The notes under the pieces were generated by a model. That model did not search any database, was not told the DNA's origin, and worked only from the letters and a program-made list of their open reading frames with translations. This document shows, in pieces, positions 32,578 through 37,324 of a DNA stretch of 37,324 bases (positions are counted from its first letter, which is position 1; every line of letters starts with the position of its first letter). The stretch is from Solirubrobacterales bacterium (GTDB lineage: Bacteria > Actinomycetota > Thermoleophilia > Solirubrobacterales > Solirubrobacteraceae). A program made the position numbers and the translations under genes. Where the stretch lies: the NCBI GenBank assembly GCA_027315255.1, contig DAHUYL010000168.1, positions 1 through 37,324 on the forward strand, given 5' to 3'.

Positions 32578-34017
32578 TCAGCCGGCGCCGTGCGCGCCGG
32601 TGTCCGCCGTGTCGGAGGAGGACTCCTCCTCCGCCGTGTCGGAGGAGGAGTCGCCGTCGTCAGGAGGCGAGTCCAGGGAGGCGTCGGGGGCCTCCGTCGA
32701 ACCAACTTGCGTCGCCTGTTCGCCAGCCTCGGCCTCATCCACCGCCGAAGCGGTTGGTACGTCGGAGGCCCCTGATGCCTCCTCCTCGTACGCAGCGAAG
32801 ACGTCCTCGGACAACCCAAGCTCCGGCACATGGGAGGTGAGGTCCTCAGCCGACCCGGTGATCTCCCGGACAGGCAGCACCTGCCCCTCGACCCGCTTGA
32901 CCGACAGCGACAAGCGGCGCCGCTCGGAGTCGATCTCGAGGATCTTGACGCGGACGGTGTCGCCCGGCTGGATGATCTCGCGCGGGTTCTCGACGTGGTG
33001 CTGGGCGAGCTCGGAGATGTGAACGAGCCCCTCGACGCCGTCGAGGATCTCGACGAACGCCCCGAACGTGACGACCTTCGTGACGTTGCCCTCGAGCTCG
33101 TCGCCGATGTTGTAGGTCGAGACGACCCGCTGCCAGGGGTCCTCCTGCGTCTGCTTGAGACCGAGCGAGATGCGCTGGCGCTGGCGGTCGATGTCGAGCA
33201 CCTTGACCGAGACCGTGTCGCCGATGTTGAGGATCTCGGACGGGTGGTTGACGTGCGACCACGACAGCTCGGAGATGTGGATCAGGCCGTCGATCCCGTC
33301 GAGGTCGACGAACGCGCCGAAGTCGACGATGTTCGAGATCACGCCTTCGACCACCTGGCCCGGCTGCAGCCGATCGAGGATCCGCTCGCGGTCCTCCTTG
33401 CGCTGCTCCTCGAGCACCGCGCGCCGCGACAGCACGACGTTGTTGCGCGAGCGGTTGAGCTCGATCACCTTGCACTCGATCGTCTGGCCCATGTACTCGT
33501 CGAGGTTCGGGACCCGGCGGATGTCGACCAGCGACGCGGGCAGGAAGCCGCGCACTCCGAGGTCGATGATCAGGCCGCCCTTGACGACCTCGATCACGAG
33601 CCCTTCGACGGGCTCGCCCGAAGTCGCGGCGGCCTCGATCTTGCGCCACGCCTTCTCGAACCGGGCGCGCTTCTTGGACAGGATCAGGCGCCCGTCCTGA
33701 TCCTCCTTGGTGAGGACGAGTGCATCGACCTCCTCGCCGAGCGACACCTCGTCGGCGGGGTCGACCGACTTGCGGATCGACAGCTCGCTGACGGGGATGA
33801 CGCCTTCGGACTTGTAGCCGATGTCGACGAGGACCTCGTCGTTGTCGATCCGGACGACGTGGCCGGTGACGACATCGCCTTCCTGGAAGGGGCGGATCGT
33901 GGCGTCGTAGTTGGGGACGATCTTGCCGTCGATCTCGAGCAGCAGACCGTCGGACCCTTCGACGATCCGGGCTTCTTTCTGTTGATCGGCTGGCATCGGT
34001 GCTGTAAGTGTGGACAT
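32578..34017 (-). CDS. rpsA: 30S ribosomal protein S1
   Basis: RNA-binding ribosomal protein for mRNA loading. Four S1 domains at about 46-114, 134-198, 218-288 and 303-375, with the strongly conserved LTKEDQDGRLILSKKRA, KGGLIIDLGVRGFLPASLV, VDFGAFVDL and GLVHISELA segments, closely like mycobacterial RpsA. It ends in an acidic Ser/Glu/Asp-rich tail (about 400-479) with a repeated SSSDTAEEE/SSSDTADTG unit. Two starts are close: ATG at 34017 (used) and ATG at 33996, seven codons later; neither has a ribosome binding site. A TATCCT -10 lies 11 bases before the first. The frame further upstream has no family similarity. Confidence 0.96.
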   Translation of the reverse strand: MSTLTAPMPADQQKEARIVEGSDGLLLEIDGKIVPNYDATIRPFQEGDVVTGHVVRIDNDEVLVDIGYKSEGVIPVSELSIRKSVDPADEVSLGEEVDALVLTKEDQDGRLILSKKRARFEKAWRKIEAAATSGEPVEGLVIEVVKGGLIIDLGVRGFLPASLVDIRRVPNLDEYMGQTIECKVIELNRSRNNVVLSRRAVLEEQRKEDRERILDRLQPGQVVEGVISNIVDFGAFVDLDGIDGLIHISELSWSHVNHPSEILNIGDTVSVKVLDIDRQRQRISLGLKQTQEDPWQRVVSTYNIGDELEGNVTKVVTFGAFVEILDGVEGLVHISELAQHHVENPREIIQPGDTVRVKILEIDSERRRLSLSVKRVEGQVLPVREITGSAEDLTSHVPELGLSEDVFAAYEEEASGASDVPTASAVDEAEAGEQATQVGSTEAPDASLDSPPDDGDSSSDTAEEESSSDTADTGAHGAG

Positions 34018-34129
34018 TGGTCGGACCCAGGATAGCCAGCCAGGGCCCGCAGGGGGTGAACGGTTCCCACCGACCCACCCCCGCCAACTCCCCTGCCCGT
34101 CCCGACCGCCCTGCCTATCATGCCTCGGC
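34018..34129. promoter_or_regulatory. Divergent promoter region rpsA / FAD oxidoreductase
   Basis: 112 bases. On the plus strand TATCAT (34116-34121) ends 8 bases before the oxidoreductase ATG, with no ribosome binding site: a candidate leaderless promoter. On the minus strand TATCCT (34034-34029) is a candidate -10 for rpsA. -35 elements are not clear for either. Confidence 0.4.
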
Positions 34130-35287
34130 ATGCCGCGACGGGCAACCAAGCGCGGGGCGCAGCGCACGCCGCTCGATGCCGACTGCGACGTCCTGATCTG
34201 CGGAGCGAGCTTCGCCGGGCTCGCCGTCGCCCGCGAGCTGGCGGGCACGGACGCGCGCGTACTCGTCGTCGACCGCTACGAGATCGGTGAGCGCCAGACC
34301 TCCGCATGCGCGGCGCCGACGCTGTGGCTGGAGGCGCTCGAGCTGACCGACTCCGTCCTCCAGACGTTCCCGGACCTCGTGATCCACACGCCGCACGGAA
34401 CCGTCCGGTACGGACTGCCGTGGACGTTCTCGACGTTCGACTACCAGACACTGTGCGGCTCACTGGCCGCACAGTGCGAGTTCGAGTTCGAGACCGCCAC
34501 CGTGCTCGGCCGCACGGACGGCGGGGTCGAGACCGACCGCGGCGAGCTGCGCGCTCCGCTCGTCGTCGACGCGCTCGGCTGGCGGCGGGTGCTCGGCACC
34601 GGCGAGCAGATCCAGCCGCCCGACGGGTACCTCAGCCGCGGGCTCGAGGTCCACCCCGACGGAACCGGCACCGAGCTCGAGATCTGGATCGATCGCGCCT
34701 ACATCCGCGCCGGCTACGGCTGGAGCTTCCCTGCCGGCAACGAGGTCCGCGTCGGGATCGGCTCGTTCATCCCGCGTGATCACGTCAGGCAACCGACCGT
34801 CAAGCTGGCGCAGGACCTCGACCGCGAGCCGCTCGGCTACCAGGGAAACTGGATCCCGCACCGGATCCGCGAGGCGACCGAGGGCGGGGTCTTCTTCGCC
34901 GGCGACTCGGCCGGCCACTGCCTGCCGCTGACCGCCGAGGGGATCCGGACCGCCTTCTACTTCGGGATCGCGTGCGGCCGCGAGCTGCGCGAGGTGATCG
35001 AGGGCCGCCAATCCAAGGCCGCGGCGCTCGCCTCCTACGCCGCGTTCAGCGCCGCCCACCGCTGGAAGTTCGAGTCGCTGCTGCGCACCCAGGACCTGAT
35101 CCCGCGCGTCCCGCCACGCCTGCTCGCGCCCGCACTGCGCCTGATCGGGAACCGGCGGTTCGTGCGCTGGGCGTTCGAGCAGTACCTGGCGATCGCGCCG
35201 CCGGGCTTCGCCGCCCCTGCGGCCGCGCATGCCCCCGGGTCACTTCGCGGCGAGCCAGTCGCCGCCGGCGCCGCCCTCGACCGCTAG
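34130..35287 (+). CDS. FAD-dependent oxidoreductase (geranylgeranyl-reductase-like)
   Basis: 385-residue flavoprotein. Seen: N-terminal Rossmann dinucleotide motif DVLICGASFAGLAVAREL (GxSxxG variant, residues 20-37) and an Asp at the end of beta-2 (VVDRY), a GERQTSACAAP segment where the group carries cysteine motifs, and the second FAD motif FFAGDSAGHCLPLTAEGI about 257-274. Pattern fits the geranylgeranyl reductase/FixC-like group that saturates isoprenoid chains, but no prenyl-lipid gene is near, so the substrate is unknown. Start at the second ATG in the area, after which family similarity begins. Its last 48 bases overlap the end of polA on the other strand. Confidence 0.85.
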   Translation: MPRRATKRGAQRTPLDADCDVLICGASFAGLAVARELAGTDARVLVVDRYEIGERQTSACAAPTLWLEALELTDSVLQTFPDLVIHTPHGTVRYGLPWTFSTFDYQTLCGSLAAQCEFEFETATVLGRTDGGVETDRGELRAPLVVDALGWRRVLGTGEQIQPPDGYLSRGLEVHPDGTGTELEIWIDRAYIRAGYGWSFPAGNEVRVGIGSFIPRDHVRQPTVKLAQDLDREPLGYQGNWIPHRIREATEGGVFFAGDSAGHCLPLTAEGIRTAFYFGIACGRELREVIEGRQSKAAALASYAAFSAAHRWKFESLLRTQDLIPRVPPRLLAPALRLIGNRRFVRWAFEQYLAIAPPGFAAPAAAHAPGSLRGEPVAAGAALDR

Positions 35288-37324
35288 CGGCGGATCCATC
35301 TCGAACGCCGCCGCCATCTCGCGCGAGGCGAGCTCGCGGACCTGCTCGGATTCGCGCGCAGGCCCTTCGAACAGCAGCTCGTCGTGGATCTGGAGCACCA
35401 TCCGCGACTCGAGCCCTGCGTCGGCCAGGGCCTGGTCGCAACGGACCATCGCAACCTTCATGATGTCGGCGGCGGTTCCCTGGATGACCATGTTGACCGC
35501 GAACCGCTCGCCCTGCTTGCGCAGGTCCCAGCGGCGGGCGCGGAGCTCGGGCACCTGGCGGCGGCGGCCGAACAGGGTCGAGACGTAGCCGTGCTCGGTC
35601 CCCTGCGCGATCGTCTCCTCGATGAACCGGCGGACCGCGGGGAACCCGTCCATGTAGCGGTGGATGAACTCGTCGGCCTCCTCCTGCGGGATGTCGAGCC
35701 GGTCGGCCATCCCGTAAGCCGACAGCCCGTAGACGATCCCGTAGTTGATCATCTTCGACTTCGAGCGCATGCCGGGGTCGATCTGGTCGGGGGCGACGCC
35801 GAACACGCGGCAGGCGGTCGCGGTGTGGACGTCCTCGCCACGGCGGAAGATCTCCTTGAGCACGTCCTCGGAGGCGATGTGGGCCAGCAGCCGCAGCTCG
35901 ACCTGCGAGTAGTCGATCGAGACGAGCAGGTTGCCCGGCTCGGCCACGAAGCAGGCCCGGATCTCGCGGCCGAGCTCGGTACGGATCGGGATGTTCTGGA
36001 GGTTCGGGTTGTTCGACGACAGCCGGCCCGTGGTCGCGGCGGTCTGGTTGAAGGTCGTGTGGAGCCGGCCGTCGACGGCGATCAGCAGCGGCAGCGCGTC
36101 GAGGTAGGTCTGGGCGAGCTTCGTCAGCTCGCGCCAGCGCTCGATCTTCGGGATGATCTCGTGCTCGGAGCGGATCGCCTGCAGCACGCGCGCGTCGGTC
36201 GAGTACCCGGTCTTGCCGCGGCGCTTGCGCGACAGCCCGAGCCGGCCGAACAGAACCTCCTCGAGCTGCTTGGGCGAGCCCAGCACGAACGGCCCGCCGG
36301 CAAGCTCGTAGATCTCGCGCTCGAGCGCCCCGGCCTCGGCCTTGACCCGCGTCGAGATCGCAGCGAGCCGGTCGGTGTCGAGCTTCAGCCCCGCCCGCTC
36401 CATCGCCCGCAGGATCCGGACCAGCGGCAGCTCGACGTGCTCGAACAGGTCGGTCAGGCCGCGGCCGCGGATCTCCTCGCGCTGCCACTCGGCTAGCCGG
36501 CCGAGTAGCAGCGAGTCGGCTGCCGCCGAGTCGCCGATCTCGGTGCCGAACCCGCGCTCCTCGGTCAGCTCCCGGAACGGGTAGGCGCGGCGGGCGGGCT
36601 CGAGCAGGTAGGCCGCCACCTCGGTGTCGTGCGCCAGCACCGGCGGCACCGTGTCGAGCGCCTTCGCGTCGTGGGCGATCACCGGCCTCGTCCCGAGCGC
36701 GTCCACGAGCGGCCCGGGCCCGTCGCACACGCCGGCCAGCACCTCGGTCGCGCCCGCGGCATGTACGGCGAAGCGCCACTCCGGCTCGGGCGCGAACAGC
36801 GCCCCCTCGGGCGCCTGCGGCGGACTGACCGCGACCGCCACCTCGACCTGGGGCAGCCGCGCCAGCTCGCGCAGGGTCGCTGGCCGTACGGTCGCGTTCA
36901 GCGCCTGTCCGCCGGTCGGCACGGGCGCGGGCGCGGCCGCATCGGCCGACCCCAACGCCTCCTCGAGCCGGCGCAGCGGCTCGCGCAGCTCGAACTGGCG
37001 GAAGGTGTCGCGCAGCTTCGAGCGATCGGGCGGCTGGGAGACATAGGCGCCGAGGTCGAGATCGACCGGAATGTCACGCTTGGCGGTCGCGAGCTGCTTC
37101 GAGATCCGCGCCGCATCGGCGTGCTCGGTCAGGTTCTGCTTGCGCTTGGCGCCCGAGATCTCGTCGATGTGGTCGAGCACGCGCTCGAGCGACCCGAACC
37201 GCTGCAGCAGCTCCGCCGCGGTCTTGTCACCGATCCCCGGGACGCCGGGGATGTTGTCGGAGGTGTCGCCCTTCAGCCCGATGAAGTCGGGGATCAGCTC
37301 GGGCGGGATTCCGTAGCGGTCGAT
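35240..37324 (-). CDS. polA: DNA polymerase I (5' end outside window)
   Basis: Repair and Okazaki-fragment polymerase. 694 codons are visible; the frame runs off the right edge. Seen from the N-side: the helix-hairpin-helix end of the 5'-3' exonuclease domain (GLKGDTSDNIPGVPGIGDKT), a 3'-5' exonuclease-like domain lacking the D-x-E motif and so probably inactive (as in Taq), then the polymerase domain: TGRLSSNNPNLQNIPIR, motif A DYSQVELRLLAH, motif B RSKSKMINYGIVYG, motif C QIHDELLFE and the C-terminal GDWLAAK. Ends inside the convergent oxidoreductase gene. Confidence 0.97.
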   Translation of the reverse strand: MDRYGIPPELIPDFIGLKGDTSDNIPGVPGIGDKTAAELLQRFGSLERVLDHIDEISGAKRKQNLTEHADAARISKQLATAKRDIPVDLDLGAYVSQPPDRSKLRDTFRQFELREPLRRLEEALGSADAAAPAPVPTGGQALNATVRPATLRELARLPQVEVAVAVSPPQAPEGALFAPEPEWRFAVHAAGATEVLAGVCDGPGPLVDALGTRPVIAHDAKALDTVPPVLAHDTEVAAYLLEPARRAYPFRELTEERGFGTEIGDSAAADSLLLGRLAEWQREEIRGRGLTDLFEHVELPLVRILRAMERAGLKLDTDRLAAISTRVKAEAGALEREIYELAGGPFVLGSPKQLEEVLFGRLGLSRKRRGKTGYSTDARVLQAIRSEHEIIPKIERWRELTKLAQTYLDALPLLIAVDGRLHTTFNQTAATTGRLSSNNPNLQNIPIRTELGREIRACFVAEPGNLLVSIDYSQVELRLLAHIASEDVLKEIFRRGEDVHTATACRVFGVAPDQIDPGMRSKSKMINYGIVYGLSAYGMADRLDIPQEEADEFIHRYMDGFPAVRRFIEETIAQGTEHGYVSTLFGRRRQVPELRARRWDLRKQGERFAVNMVIQGTAADIMKVAMVRCDQALADAGLESRMVLQIHDELLFEGPARESEQVRELASREMAAAFEMDPPLAVEGGAGGDWLAAK

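Noticed and set aside
32603-32655. Strong inverted repeat GGAGGAG/CTCCTCC with flanking direct repeats near the rpsA end
   Set aside because: Lies in the coding Ser/Glu repeat of S1; best explained as codon repetition rather than a terminator.

Overview
The window is GC-rich (by eye near 70%) bacterial chromosome, almost fully coding. G/C-ending codons dominate, GTG starts are frequent and many neighbouring genes overlap by 4 bases (GTGA, ATGA, once TTGA). Gene content points to Actinomycetota: Rex, a DUF1844-like protein, a long DivIVA with a conserved C-terminal helical module, four-domain S1 protein, an LPXTG-type surface protein, DUF2520 beside panC, and an actinobacterial/Bacillus-type SOS box. 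The mix with a V/A-type ATPase suggests a deep lineage such as Thermoleophilia (Solirubrobacterales-like); that placement is inference. I see no mobile element, CRISPR, rRNA or tRNA gene.

Layout. (1) 1-5573, minus: one tightly packed nine-gene operon, reading LPXTG mini-protein, tsaE, tsaB, rimI, tsaD, glutaredoxin, rex, YbdK-type ligase, DUF1844-like protein. It joins three of the t6A tRNA-modification genes to thiol/redox genes. (2) 5611-7693: a MOP-type flippase convergent with a family-4 uracil-DNA glycosylase that ends in a likely sliding-clamp motif. (3) 7841-11553, plus: DUF2520 reductase-like gene, panC, panD, panB (pantothenate), then an orphan DUF47/PhoU-like gene. (4) 11554-11905: a gene-free gap with a probable degraded gene tail and a 26-bp tandem repeat. 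(5) 11906-17959, minus: uvrB, divIVA, uvrA, with a perfect SOS box before uvrA. (6) 18000-25621, minus: a complete nine-gene V/A-type ATPase operon (order H-C-I-K-F-E-A-B-D), with a very short F subunit and a compact I subunit. (7) 25867-31102, plus: acetyl-CoA synthetase, pyruvate-dehydrogenase-like E1 alpha, E1 beta, E2 and a stand-alone acyl carrier protein, all overlapping; no E3. (8) 31252-34017, minus: rpsA, coaE, lytic transglycosylase. (9) 34130-37324: an FAD oxidoreductase overlapping convergently by 48 bp with the 3' end of polA, which is cut by the right edge.

The two most unusual blocks lie back to back and share a 245-bp divergent control region holding an 18-bp direct repeat: the rotary ATPase, which couples ATP to an ion gradient, and the acetyl-CoA-forming operon with its dedicated carrier protein. 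Pantothenate genes (panBCD), coaE and the carrier-protein operon all touch CoA/phosphopantetheine metabolism but are in separate transcription units.
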